Source of the DNA: Thermoplasmatota archaeon
GTDB lineage: Archaea; Thermoplasmatota; E2; DHVEG-1
DNA length: 28,086 bases
Reading direction: 5' to 3'
NCBI GenBank assembly: GCA_016930995.1
Contig: JAFGFQ010000040.1
Coordinates: 1 to 28,086, forward strand
This document shows positions 16,186 to 24,705 of this stretch, piece after piece; position 1 is the stretch's first letter; each line of letters starts with the position of its first letter. The notes below the pieces were generated by a model that did not search any database, was not told the DNA's origin, and worked only from the letters and a program-made list of their open reading frames with translations. The position numbers and the translations under genes are program-made.

Positions 16186-19100
16186 ATGACTGTGTACCTT
16201 AAACAAGTTGAGATGGAAAATTTTAAGTCCTTCGGGCATAAATTAATTGTACCTTTCTATCCTGGATTTACTGCAATTACTGGACCGAATGGCTCTGGGA
16301 AAAGCAATATCGTTGATGCGATTCTCTTCGTCCTCGGTCCGAGAAGCTCTAAGGTGATGCGTGCAGGTCGGCTGACCGATCTTATCTTTAATGGAGGGAA
16401 GAATAGGAAGAACCCTTCGAAGTATTGTAAGGTCTCATTGGTCTTTGATAACACAGAGCGGAAGATGCCGATTTCGTCTGATGAGGTTGTTCTTACCAGG
16501 ATGATCAAAAGAGCGCCCTTGAAAGACAATCCCGATAATTATTATAGTTATTTCTATATCAATGACCGTACCGCATCGTTTACAGAATTCATTGATATTT
16601 TAACACATGCGCGTATCTCTGGGGATGGTTACAACATCATCAAACAGGGTGATGTCACCAGTCTTGTCGAAATGGGTTCAGTTGATCGCAGGAAGATCAT
16701 CGATGGTATCGCGGGTATCAGCACCTTTGATGAGGATATCGAAAAAGCTGAGAAGGAGCGAGGAGATGTCGATAAGAACCTCGAACGTATCGACATTATT
16801 CTAAATGAGATCACCAGTCAGATTCGTCAGTTAAAAAAAGACAGGGATGCGGCGTTTCGATACAAAGAAATGAAAGATAAATTGTACGAAACAAAAGCGA
16901 TGATTGCCTATAAGAAAAAACAGGAAATAGAATCACAAATTTCTGAGGTAAATAAACAGATTGAATCCTATGAAACAGAGCAGAAGAAATTCGAAGGGCA
17001 GAAAGAAAAGTTAAAAACGCAATATACGGAGTTACAGAAGAAATTAGATGAAATTGAGAAGAAAATCGGTGATGCCGGTGGGGGAGAAGCAGCGGGTATT
17101 AAAGAAAAAATCGATGTATTACGCGCTGAGACTATTAAGATTGATGAACGAATCAACTACACCACAGATGAGATAACTGAGAAGAAAAAAGAAAAGGAAG
17201 CACTTGAGAAATCTCTTCAGGAACTCACAAAAGAACTCGAGGAGTACACGACGCAGAAAAACGATTGTACGACTAAAATCAAAGAGATAGAAACAACACT
17301 TCACACAAAAGACACTGAATTAGGAAAATTACGGGAGGAAATCGCCCAATCAGATGATACTTCTATGGATATCACAAGAGAACTGGTGAAGATGCGGGAG
17401 GAATACGATAAGAAACAAACAGAGAAACATGAATATGAACTAACCCGGGATAGATTAAAAGAAAAACTCGATGCGTTGGAGTTTCAGGTTGCAGAACTAC
17501 AAGAGACAAAATCTACGTATGAGTTCGAGGTAAAGGACATCGACTGGCAGATGGGAGAGCTGCAGAAGGGAAAACAGGAGAGCAACAAGAAGGTAAAAGA
17601 ATCAGAAAGACAGTTATTTGAGAAGAAAAAACGCGAATCAGAGATAACTGAACTGCTTGCAGACCTTGAAAAAGCCATTTTAAAGTTGCAACGGGAACAG
17701 TCGAAATTACATGCGGAGCGGGAAGCTGCACAAACCGTAGGGGCGAAATATAACTCTGCTGTGGAATCAATACTTGCTGCACGAAACTCCGGGGAATTAA
17801 AAGGGATACGCGGGACAATTGCAGAGCTTGCGCAGGTCGATGAGAAGTACACCGTTCCCTTGGAAATCGCTGCAGGTCCACGAATGCAAGCTATCGTTGT
17901 CCAAGATGATGCTGCAGCAGCAGAAGCTATTGGGTTTTTACAGAAAAGGAAGCTGGGGCGAGCCACGTTTTTACCAGTAAATAAGATGATCGTAGGCAAA
18001 CCTCGGGCGCAGTCCCTAATGGCCGTAAAAGACGATAGCTCGCTTGGGTTTGCGATTGATTTGATTCGTTTTGACCAGGAGTACCGTGGTGCGTTTTGGT
18101 ACGTGTTCGGTGACACGGTGATAGTAAACACCCTTTCTGATGCACGGCGGTTGATGGGTGGGGTGCGACTCGTCGATTTAAAGGGGAATCTCATTGAGGC
18201 AAGTGGGGCGATGATTGGGGGTAGTCCTCCAAGTGAGCGGCTTTCCTTTGGGAGTGCTGACCAGCGGACCCTTGACGAGGTTACCAGGAAGTTGAACGCA
18301 GCGATACAGAGCCAGGATCTTCTGTCTGAGGAACTGGTGCAGATAAAAAAGGAAATCGGTGAGATGGAGAACATCTTCCGCTCACTGAGGGGAGAGATCG
18401 ATGCTGAGACCCATACGAAAGATCTTGAACTGAGGAAAAAAGAATTCGTAGGAAAACTTGATGTTCTTATAAAAGACATTGAAGGAAGGCTGAAAGAAAA
18501 GACATCGATTGATGCAGAGACCAATGCGGTTCTTATAAAACTTGATGCATGTGAGAAACGTCTCGTTGAGTTAGATGCGCTGAAAGAAGAAAAAGGAAAA
18601 CACCTTCTAAAAAGCACAAAAAAAGAAGTCGCACAAGCGGTCCGAGGTCTTGAAAAAACCGTCTCAGAGCTGCAAGAACAGAAACTTAAACTCCATAGTG
18701 ATCAAGAGACGATTCAGAAGAAAATAGAATTGCTTACTGAGAGAAAAACAGAGATTACCGAGCGGAGTGCCTCACTTGATGCTGATGTAGGAGCTTTGAA
18801 GCAGTCGATACACACTTTTAAGGAAACGCGTGCAAAAAACCAGGATGAGTTAAAGGCTCTGATGACCGTCGAAGAGACGATGAGCGGGAAGACCCGACAG
18901 CTGGCCGTAGAACGCGATGCGCTGTATAAAAAGACAGTCAGCATTGAAAACGAACTAGAAACGATTCATACAAAATCAGAATCCTACCTTGACTTGATTG
19001 CACGGGCGAAATACCGACTGCCGACCTTTGATGATTCCCTTAAAGAACTCGATCAGGAGATTGCCTTGTATCACGTGGAAATAACCGAGAAAAAACTCCC

Positions 19101-19815
19101 GGCGATTGAAACAATGAAAGAAACGATTCTCTCCATTGAACAGGAGATGCAACAGCTTGAACCGGTGAACATGCGGGCGTTAGAAGAGTACGAGCATCAG
19201 ATGGAGCGGAAGAAGAAGTTTGATGAGGATATCGATCGTCTTAACACTCAGAAGAAGAACCTCGTGAAACTTGTTGGTGAGATTACGAGTAAGAAAACGG
19301 AACGGTTCTTCGAGGTGTATGACGAGATTAACAAGAACTTCAAGGATATTTACGGTCAGTTGTCTGAGGGTGGTGAAGCGGAGCTGTTATTGGAGAACGA
19401 AGGAAACGTCTTTGAAGGGGGGCTGACCATCAAGGCACGACCGCATGGCAAGAAGGTCCTTCGGCTCGCTGCTCTCTCAGGTGGTGAAAAAAGCATGGCA
19501 TCGCTTGCGTTTATTTTTTCCATACAGCAGTATGACCCAAGCCCGTTCTACGTGCTTGACGAAATCGACATGTTCTTGGATGGGGTGAACGCGGAGATTG
19601 TCTCTCGCATGATTAAAAATCGGGCTGAGCATACCCAGTTTATCAGCGTCTCACTTCGGAAAATCGCACTTAAGGAAGCGAATTATCTTTACGGGGTCAC
19701 GATGCATGATTCCGGTATCTCTGAGATGATTGGGAATATCGATCCTGATTCCGTGGGGCCAAAAGGAGAACTTAGGACGCATGTACAGGAGGTGCTCCCG
19801 CATGGAGCTGGATAA
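16186..19815 (+). CDS. smc: Chromosome segregation protein SMC
   Basis: This 1209-residue SMC ATPase is the long arm of the archaeal condensin that organises and segregates the chromosome. Residues 33-40 are Walker A (GPNGSGKS). Long Lys/Glu-rich coiled coils cover about 165-520 and 690-1040. The hinge, at about 536-690, begins GIRGTIAELAQVDEKY and continues through RATFLPVNKM. Near 1097 lies the ABC signature LSGGEKSMASLAF, followed by Walker B FYVLDEIDMFLD. The length is normal for the family. The start is supported by GGAAAGGG immediately upstream, though a GTG two codons later would have more usual spacing. The 3' end overlaps scpA by 14 bases, so the subunits are made together. Confidence 0.95.
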   Translation: MTVYLKQVEMENFKSFGHKLIVPFYPGFTAITGPNGSGKSNIVDAILFVLGPRSSKVMRAGRLTDLIFNGGKNRKNPSKYCKVSLVFDNTERKMPISSDEVVLTRMIKRAPLKDNPDNYYSYFYINDRTASFTEFIDILTHARISGDGYNIIKQGDVTSLVEMGSVDRRKIIDGIAGISTFDEDIEKAEKERGDVDKNLERIDIILNEITSQIRQLKKDRDAAFRYKEMKDKLYETKAMIAYKKKQEIESQISEVNKQIESYETEQKKFEGQKEKLKTQYTELQKKLDEIEKKIGDAGGGEAAGIKEKIDVLRAETIKIDERINYTTDEITEKKKEKEALEKSLQELTKELEEYTTQKNDCTTKIKEIETTLHTKDTELGKLREEIAQSDDTSMDITRELVKMREEYDKKQTEKHEYELTRDRLKEKLDALEFQVAELQETKSTYEFEVKDIDWQMGELQKGKQESNKKVKESERQLFEKKKRESEITELLADLEKAILKLQREQSKLHAEREAAQTVGAKYNSAVESILAARNSGELKGIRGTIAELAQVDEKYTVPLEIAAGPRMQAIVVQDDAAAAEAIGFLQKRKLGRATFLPVNKMIVGKPRAQSLMAVKDDSSLGFAIDLIRFDQEYRGAFWYVFGDTVIVNTLSDARRLMGGVRLVDLKGNLIEASGAMIGGSPPSERLSFGSADQRTLDEVTRKLNAAIQSQDLLSEELVQIKKEIGEMENIFRSLRGEIDAETHTKDLELRKKEFVGKLDVLIKDIEGRLKEKTSIDAETNAVLIKLDACEKRLVELDALKEEKGKHLLKSTKKEVAQAVRGLEKTVSELQEQKLKLHSDQETIQKKIELLTERKTEITERSASLDADVGALKQSIHTFKETRAKNQDELKALMTVEETMSGKTRQLAVERDALYKKTVSIENELETIHTKSESYLDLIARAKYRLPTFDDSLKELDQEIALYHVEITEKKLPAIETMKETILSIEQEMQQLEPVNMRALEEYEHQMERKKKFDEDIDRLNTQKKNLVKLVGEITSKKTERFFEVYDEINKNFKDIYGQLSEGGEAELLLENEGNVFEGGLTIKARPHGKKVLRLAALSGGEKSMASLAFIFSIQQYDPSPFYVLDEIDMFLDGVNAEIVSRMIKNRAEHTQFISVSLRKIALKEANYLYGVTMHDSGISEMIGNIDPDSVGPKGELRTHVQEVLPHGAG

Positions 19816-20668
19816 CGACGTTATCAACCATTTGTTGTTTCATAAGGCCTTAATCGACGAAACCAATGATATGACGCGGATGAACCAGTATCTTGAGCTG
19901 GCACAAGCAGCCGCTGTTGGTGGGTCTGCTTCGATCGAAAATCCATTTGATCGATCCGTGTTTCTTGCGTTTGATCTGGTGTTAAACCAGCATATGAACC
20001 CATGGGACATTGACCTTGTCGGGTTTTCCACTATGTATCTGAAACGAGCGAAAAAGGAGAAAATCGATTTATTGACCGCAGGCAAGATCATCTATATGGC
20101 CTGGAAGGTGCTGCGGATGCAAAGCGATCATCTTGTCGTCAACATGGAGACAAAAGAACCAGAGGTTGACCAAGGATTCGGATGGGAGGATATCCCAACG
20201 GTTCCTTGGATTGCCAATGATGATGAGTACTCCTATACCAATCTGCTCATGAAAATGCCCCAGAGCCCTCTGGAGGAACCATTGCGTCGTGAGTCCACCC
20301 GGAAGGTCACCCTTATTGAGCTGCTCAGCGCGTTTGATGAGGCTAGGAAAGAATCTGAGCAGTACCAGCTCCTCGACCAGTTGCGGAAAGAGGAGCGCCT
20401 TGAACTACAGCAGAAGGCACGCAAGGCAATGAAAGGCTCAGCCCATGAGGATCACCTTGAGGAGGATGTTGCAACGATCTGGGAGCGGATCTGTCAATTC
20501 CCTGGGGACTCTATGAATTTCTCTGACCTCTGCCCAATGGATAGCGCAGAGGAACGTATTCGGACGTTTATCTCGATTCTGTTTCTTGCGTATGAAAAAA
20601 AGATTATTGTACATCAACGGAAATTCCCGTATGGAGAAATTTTTATTAAAACCATAGGATATACATAA
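19802..20668 (+). CDS. scpA: Segregation and condensation protein A (kleisin)
   Basis: This 288-residue kleisin closes the SMC ring. The typical ScpA stretch runs from NPFDRSVFLAFDLVLNQHM through NPWDIDLVGFSTMYLKRAKK, and a C-terminal winged-helix part (about 210-288) would bind the SMC head. The ATG at 19802 is chosen because GGAGGTG lies at 19788-19794, seven bases upstream, inside the end of smc. A longer in-frame reading from 19730 would only re-read smc sequence and has no ribosome-binding site. It is followed after 13 bases by scpB. Confidence 0.9.
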   Translation: MELDNDVINHLLFHKALIDETNDMTRMNQYLELAQAAAVGGSASIENPFDRSVFLAFDLVLNQHMNPWDIDLVGFSTMYLKRAKKEKIDLLTAGKIIYMAWKVLRMQSDHLVVNMETKEPEVDQGFGWEDIPTVPWIANDDEYSYTNLLMKMPQSPLEEPLRRESTRKVTLIELLSAFDEARKESEQYQLLDQLRKEERLELQQKARKAMKGSAHEDHLEEDVATIWERICQFPGDSMNFSDLCPMDSAEERIRTFISILFLAYEKKIIVHQRKFPYGEIFIKTIGYT

Positions 20669-20681
20669 GTGGAGTACAGCT

Positions 20682-21305
20682 ATGAGTGTAAAAGAGGACC
20701 GTTTGGTTGAATCATTGTTATTCTCTGCAGGCAAACCACTCAGCGTTGAGGAGATCCAGGAGACGACTGGACTATCACCAAAACATGTCTCTGATGCAAT
20801 TGACCATCTCATGCAGTCGTATAATATTGACCGGAAAAACGAAACCTCCTTAGAGATCACAAAGGCCGGCAATAAGTTTATCATGCAGGTGAAAAAAACG
20901 TTCACCGAGAAGTCAATGATGGTAGCGAAACCAGAGATAAAAACCGATCTGTTAAAGACCCTTGCGTTAATCGCGTTTCATCAACCAGTGAAGCAGTCCA
21001 ACCTGCGTCATATGATTGGGGAGCGGATTTATTCTGATGTTGATCAGCTGATGAGCATGCATTTGATTCACTCTGAGCCACATGGGGCAACCGAGCTTTT
21101 GACCACGACACGGACGTTCCCAGAGTATTTTGGTATCGATTCGACAAAACCTGAGGAGATCCGTGAGTTTTTGGCTAAAAAAGTCATTGGGCATGTGGTC
21201 AAGGAAAAACAAGCTGAACCCGAAACCTCTGTGCAGGAAGAACCCGCATCAGATAATGAAACAACAGAAGACACTCCTCCTCAGACACAGATGAAGGCAG
21301 AATAA
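20682..21305 (+). CDS. scpB: Segregation and condensation protein B
   Basis: This 207-residue protein has two winged-helix parts typical of ScpB. The first (1-75) begins DRLVESLLFSAGKPLSVEEI, and the second (about 80-165) includes KTLALIAFHQPVKQSNLRHM. It binds the central region of ScpA and regulates the condensin ring. The last 35 residues are acidic, glutamate-rich and probably disordered. GGAG lies just ahead of the ATG. It is the last gene of the smc operon: a new TATA box appears before the next gene. Confidence 0.88.
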   Translation: MSVKEDRLVESLLFSAGKPLSVEEIQETTGLSPKHVSDAIDHLMQSYNIDRKNETSLEITKAGNKFIMQVKKTFTEKSMMVAKPEIKTDLLKTLALIAFHQPVKQSNLRHMIGERIYSDVDQLMSMHLIHSEPHGATELLTTTRTFPEYFGIDSTKPEEIREFLAKKVIGHVVKEKQAEPETSVQEEPASDNETTEDTPPQTQMKAE

Positions 21306-21333
21306 TCATCTCTTTTTAGGAATTTTTCTATGA

Positions 21334-21348
21334 GGTATATTTTTAAGG
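21334..21348 (+). promoter_or_regulatory. TATA box for the first zinc-ribbon membrane protein
   Basis: GGTATATTTTTAAGG is followed about 25 bases later by a plausible start near 21370. GAGGAG at 21373-21378 is eight bases from the ATG at 21387. Confidence 0.45.
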
Positions 21349-21386
21349 ATAGATTTGATATGTTTTGAGAGCGAGGAGACGGAAGC

Positions 21387-22085
21387 ATGGTGAACTGTCC
21401 GAAATGTGGTAAAACCAGTCCTGATGATGCAGCTTTTTGTACCTCCTGTGGGACATCCTTGCGGTCTGATGTAGGCGCATCACTAGAACAACAAGCCAAA
21501 CAATTTGCACAAAACATGGAGCAGACTGGAAAAAAAATCGGAGAGCACATGGCACAGGCTGCAAAACAGATTCATGAGAAAACCCAGAAGGAAGCAGAGC
21601 GGTTTGAATGGAGAATGGATCGGTTCAGTCGCCGTGCAGAGAATTGGTCTGCAAAGGCCTTTGGCCCCTTTGGGCCACTGGTTGAAAGTTTTATTTTCCT
21701 TATCGTATTCCGTCTTATTATCATGGCTATGGAACACACAAGTGAAGAACTCTCAGAAGTTCATTTAATCGCCGCTCTTCTGCTTGGGTATATTTTACCG
21801 TTCTTTGTCTTAAGCTTGCTTTCAAATTACACACAGTATCTTTCAAGGAAGATCTTCTCAATAAAGATATTCTCACCCCTCTTTTACGCCGTCTACTTTG
21901 TTATTTTCTGCTGGTTCATTTCCCGCATTCTCTACGATGCAAGCACTCAGTTCTTAAATGCAGATATTCTGACAGCAGCCCAGTCACTTGAAAATAGTCT
22001 GCCGACAATATTTATCGTCTTCCTCCTTATAGGATATATAGTGTTGGTATTAAACCTCCCAAAGGATCAAGGGAAAAAACAATAA
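21387..22085 (+). CDS. Zinc-ribbon membrane protein with amphipathic helix and four membrane helices
   Basis: The function is not known. This 232-residue protein opens with a zinc ribbon (Cys4, Cys7, Cys18, Cys21: CPKCG...CTSCG). A long amphipathic helix follows (about 32-85), rich in Gln, Lys and Glu. The C-terminal half has about four hydrophobic helices, near 93-112, 125-147, 165-187 and 207-226. The zinc ribbon probably faces the cytoplasm. Proteins with this short ribbon-plus-membrane layout are common in archaea and rarely characterised. GAGGAG upstream supports the start. It has its own TATA box and is followed by a second ribbon protein, again with its own promoter. Confidence 0.75.
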   Translation: MVNCPKCGKTSPDDAAFCTSCGTSLRSDVGASLEQQAKQFAQNMEQTGKKIGEHMAQAAKQIHEKTQKEAERFEWRMDRFSRRAENWSAKAFGPFGPLVESFIFLIVFRLIIMAMEHTSEELSEVHLIAALLLGYILPFFVLSLLSNYTQYLSRKIFSIKIFSPLFYAVYFVIFCWFISRILYDASTQFLNADILTAAQSLENSLPTIFIVFLLIGYIVLVLNLPKDQGKKQ

Positions 22086-22090
22086 AAAAA

Positions 22091-22100
22091 GGTATAAATA
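22091..22100 (+). promoter_or_regulatory. TATA box for the second zinc-ribbon protein
   Basis: GGTATAAATA begins six bases after the previous stop codon. The predicted start near 22123 leaves a short leader that contains GGAGG (22128-22132), seven bases before the ATG at 22140. Confidence 0.6.
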
Positions 22101-22139
22101 GAATGAATGATTCTCAGATGGTTGGTTGGAGGCCAAGGT

Positions 22140-22487
22140 ATGGTCTATTGCGCGAAATGTGGAATAAAAAATGAAGAGGATGCAACCTTTTGTAAAAGCT
22201 GCGGTGCGTCGCTGACTGGTTCACGACCGGACTATGACCGGCATCGGGATCAGCGATGTGAAGAGGAGTGTGCTGGCGGACACGGTGGACGTGGATGGGC
22301 GATGTTCTGGGGTGTTATTATCATCCTGATTGGTCTGGTGATTCTCTTCGAAGTCGTAATTAAGGATATGGCAAAAACCTACTCCTGGCTCTCATGGGTC
22401 GACACGGTGCAATGGAACTGGATTTTCGCATTTGTCATTGCGATTTTTATTATCATTTTTGGTCTTCGCATCATCTCAAAACGTTAA
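22140..22487 (+). CDS. Small zinc-ribbon protein with two membrane helices
   Basis: This 115-residue protein of unknown function has a zinc ribbon with Cys4, Cys7, Cys18 and Cys21 at the same spacing as in the preceding gene. A Cys/His-rich linker (CEEECAGGHGGRG) follows, then two hydrophobic helices (about 53-74 and 92-112) and a basic end ISKR. The ATG at 22140 is chosen over one at 22107 because GGAGG lies seven bases upstream and the TATA box would leave little or no leader for the longer form. The stop codon shares a TTAA with the stop of the convergent gene. Confidence 0.75.
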   Translation: MVYCAKCGIKNEEDATFCKSCGASLTGSRPDYDRHRDQRCEEECAGGHGGRGWAMFWGVIIILIGLVILFEVVIKDMAKTYSWLSWVDTVQWNWIFAFVIAIFIIIFGLRIISKR

Positions 22488-23194
22488 GCAGGAACAAACA
22501 GTTTACACGATTCAGTACAAGATGCGCAGAGTTGTTTATGACGCGCTTTTGAAAGTTGTACCCTGGTATCAAGCCATAGAAAACACAAGAGTATCGAAAA
22601 AAGGCCGTAGAGCGTTTCACCGGTGATTTCTCCAACAGCGATGGAAATGGAAAAGAAACTAAGAGGCAGCAGGGCGTTGATAAAAACATGAAATGATGCA
22701 TGGGTGCTCCGATGAAGGATCTCGATATACATCAAAAGAAGAATGAGCAATCCTGCGGAAAATAAAAATACTGCGGTCATTTTCGTAAGCTGAACATCAA
22801 TCGTCACATAGACAATTGTTATAACAAGTGATATCCAGAGTCCAAGAAAGTGACCGAAGCATCCTGCGCACAGGATCTTCCCATTCCACTGTATCGTATG
22901 ATTTTGGAATGTAGAACAGTTTGGATGATGACCTTGAAAGTATCGTTTTCCTGGGGTTTGGAGGAGGTTTTTTTCGTTCTTTTTCTTATGATAAAAATGT
23001 CTCATCCAATTTGGTCGTATTGTAAAAGAAATGCCAAGGAGAAAACAAAGGAATAATGAGCTACTAATCCAGAGTTTTTCTTGAAACTGTAGTGGAGAAG
23101 TAGACGTCAGTCCTTTCATTACTAAAATGAGAAGAAAGAACGCTCCGATGATTGAGAATATAAGATACATAAAGAGTGTTCTGATGTGGTTCAA
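22484..23194 (-). CDS. DUF2085-like membrane protein
   Basis: This 236-residue integral membrane protein has about six hydrophobic segments. Between the second and third lies a conserved-looking metal-type motif, GHHPNC (88-93) followed by CAGCFGHFLG (109-118). That arrangement resembles DUF2085 proteins, whose role is unknown. Extra cysteines (CASCTESC) near the C-terminus could add another metal or disulfide site. The start is TTG at 23194: AGGAGA lies five bases upstream, and TTG overlaps the TGA stop of the radical SAM gene, so the two genes are translationally coupled. Confidence 0.65.
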   Translation of the reverse strand: MNHIRTLFMYLIFSIIGAFFLLILVMKGLTSTSPLQFQEKLWISSSLFLCFLLGISFTIRPNWMRHFYHKKKNEKNLLQTPGKRYFQGHHPNCSTFQNHTIQWNGKILCAGCFGHFLGLWISLVITIVYVTIDVQLTKMTAVFLFSAGLLILLLMYIEILHRSTHASFHVFINALLPLSFFSISIAVGEITGETLYGLFSILLCFLWLDTRVQLSKARHKQLCASCTESCKLFVPA

Positions 23195-24627
23195 ATCAAT
23201 CTCCTGAATTTCTCAAGGACGAACTGTCCTGCCATATGGCGATACAATATTCGTTTCAATTTATTCTTTGCAAACACCCCAGCGATATTTTTTGGTATCG
23301 ATCCATAAAACGCACGATAACACCGCCAGAGTTCCTCTTGGACTTCCTTCCGAGTTAATGTCTCTGTTGGCATGATCGCATGCGCCATATCATAATGAGC
23401 GTAATTCGCATCCATAATCCACCCGTTCTTCTTTGCAGCTTCGTAATAGACCGTCCCTGGGAACGGGGTAAGTGCCGTATAAATCGCAATATCTGGGGTA
23501 AGATCAAGGGAATATCGACGGAGTCGTTCGATTGATTCATGCGTGTCGTTTCGCGCTCCTATCACAAACATCGCCTGGGAGAAAACATCATTTTGTTTCA
23601 TTATTTTTATTGCTTGATATGCATCTTGTGTGCTGATGCCTTTCTTATATTCTTGTAACAGCTCCTGTGAGTCTGTTTCCACTCCGCAGAGGATCCAGTA
23701 TGTTCCCACTTCGCGGAGATTTCCAATCAAAGTAGGATTATGCGCGATATCATCGGTTCGAGCTTGGAAAAAAAGCATAATATCGTCTTTACATTGTTTC
23801 TTTCGGAGTTCTTCATACAGCTGTTTTCCTCTATAACTCAGTCTCATATGGTCATCTGCCAGCCAAAGAAAGACCCCGCCATAGCTATCATTGAGAAATT
23901 CAATTTCATCAGCAATCCGTTTCGCTGACTTTGTCCGCCATCTCCCACCCCAATGGTTCCATTGTGTACAAAAAGAACACTTATGTTCACAACCGCGTGC
24001 ACCTTCTAAGATCATGTACCTTGTGTTTCTTCCCGCCATCATTGTGAAGTGATATCGTTTCAGGTTCTTTTCAACGAGATGATACGCTGGATAAGGGAGT
24101 GTATCAAGATTTTCAATTAACGGACGTGGTGGAGTATGGATGATTGTATCGTTATGACGATAGGAAATCCCTTTCACATCACCTATTTTTCCTTTCCTTT
24201 GTAGTGTTTTTATAAGGTCAACTAACGTGCGTTCTCCTTCACCTCGAATGATGTAGTCAATCTCTGGGAAGTTTTGTAATGATTCTTCCGGGGTAAATGA
24301 AAAATGTATACCACCGACAATGGTGGTGATATCTTCGCTCACCGTTTTTGCTATTTCACAGGTTTTCGCGCACGTGTACGCATTCGTGGTGAAACCTGAG
24401 GTAAGGACGATGGAAGGGTGTGCTGATTCGATGTATTTTGCAAGGTCTTTCCAGTCGAGTCGATCCGCTTGACAATCAACGATGTCAATGTCAAGATCCG
24501 GGAGTTCTCTTTCAACATAGGCTGCGAGGATTAGCAAGGAGGATGGTGGTGGGAGGTACTCCCCCATGACAAACCAGAAGGTTCGTGGTGGTTCTACGAA
24601 TGCGAGTGATGGTTTCATCTGCCTCAT
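23191..24627 (-). CDS. B12-binding-type radical SAM protein
   Basis: This 478-residue enzyme has an N-terminal cobalamin-binding-type Rossmann domain (about 25-150; LAAYVER, VLTSGFTTNAYT, IVGGIHFSF, IIRGEGE) and a radical SAM barrel from about 205. The iron-sulfur motif is C-x3-C-x2-C: Cys213, Cys217 and Cys220 in GARGCEHKCSFC. The classic DxHxxG cobalamin motif is not obvious, so B12 binding may be lost or base-off independent. Members act in methylations and rearrangements of lipids, cofactors and natural products; the substrate here is unknown. The ATG at 24627 is used; ATG at 24618 is a near alternative. It is coupled to a downstream DUF2085-like membrane protein, which hints at a lipid or membrane substrate. 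Confidence 0.8.
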   Translation of the reverse strand: MRQMKPSLAFVEPPRTFWFVMGEYLPPPSSLLILAAYVERELPDLDIDIVDCQADRLDWKDLAKYIESAHPSIVLTSGFTTNAYTCAKTCEIAKTVSEDITTIVGGIHFSFTPEESLQNFPEIDYIIRGEGERTLVDLIKTLQRKGKIGDVKGISYRHNDTIIHTPPRPLIENLDTLPYPAYHLVEKNLKRYHFTMMAGRNTRYMILEGARGCEHKCSFCTQWNHWGGRWRTKSAKRIADEIEFLNDSYGGVFLWLADDHMRLSYRGKQLYEELRKKQCKDDIMLFFQARTDDIAHNPTLIGNLREVGTYWILCGVETDSQELLQEYKKGISTQDAYQAIKIMKQNDVFSQAMFVIGARNDTHESIERLRRYSLDLTPDIAIYTALTPFPGTVYYEAAKKNGWIMDANYAHYDMAHAIMPTETLTRKEVQEELWRCYRAFYGSIPKNIAGVFAKNKLKRILYRHMAGQFVLEKFRRLI

Positions 24628-24705
24628 TTCGGTAACAAGTACAGTATAGAAATATGTTCGTGTCTCATGGTACTTTTTTAATAAAGAAAAGGAGAGGAGT
24701 GGTGT

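Noticed and set aside
17484..18617. A 377-codon frame antisense to smc
   Set aside because: Its Ser/Phe-rich composition is the expected mirror of the Lys/Glu-rich coiled coil. It has no recognisable domain, and smc is certain.
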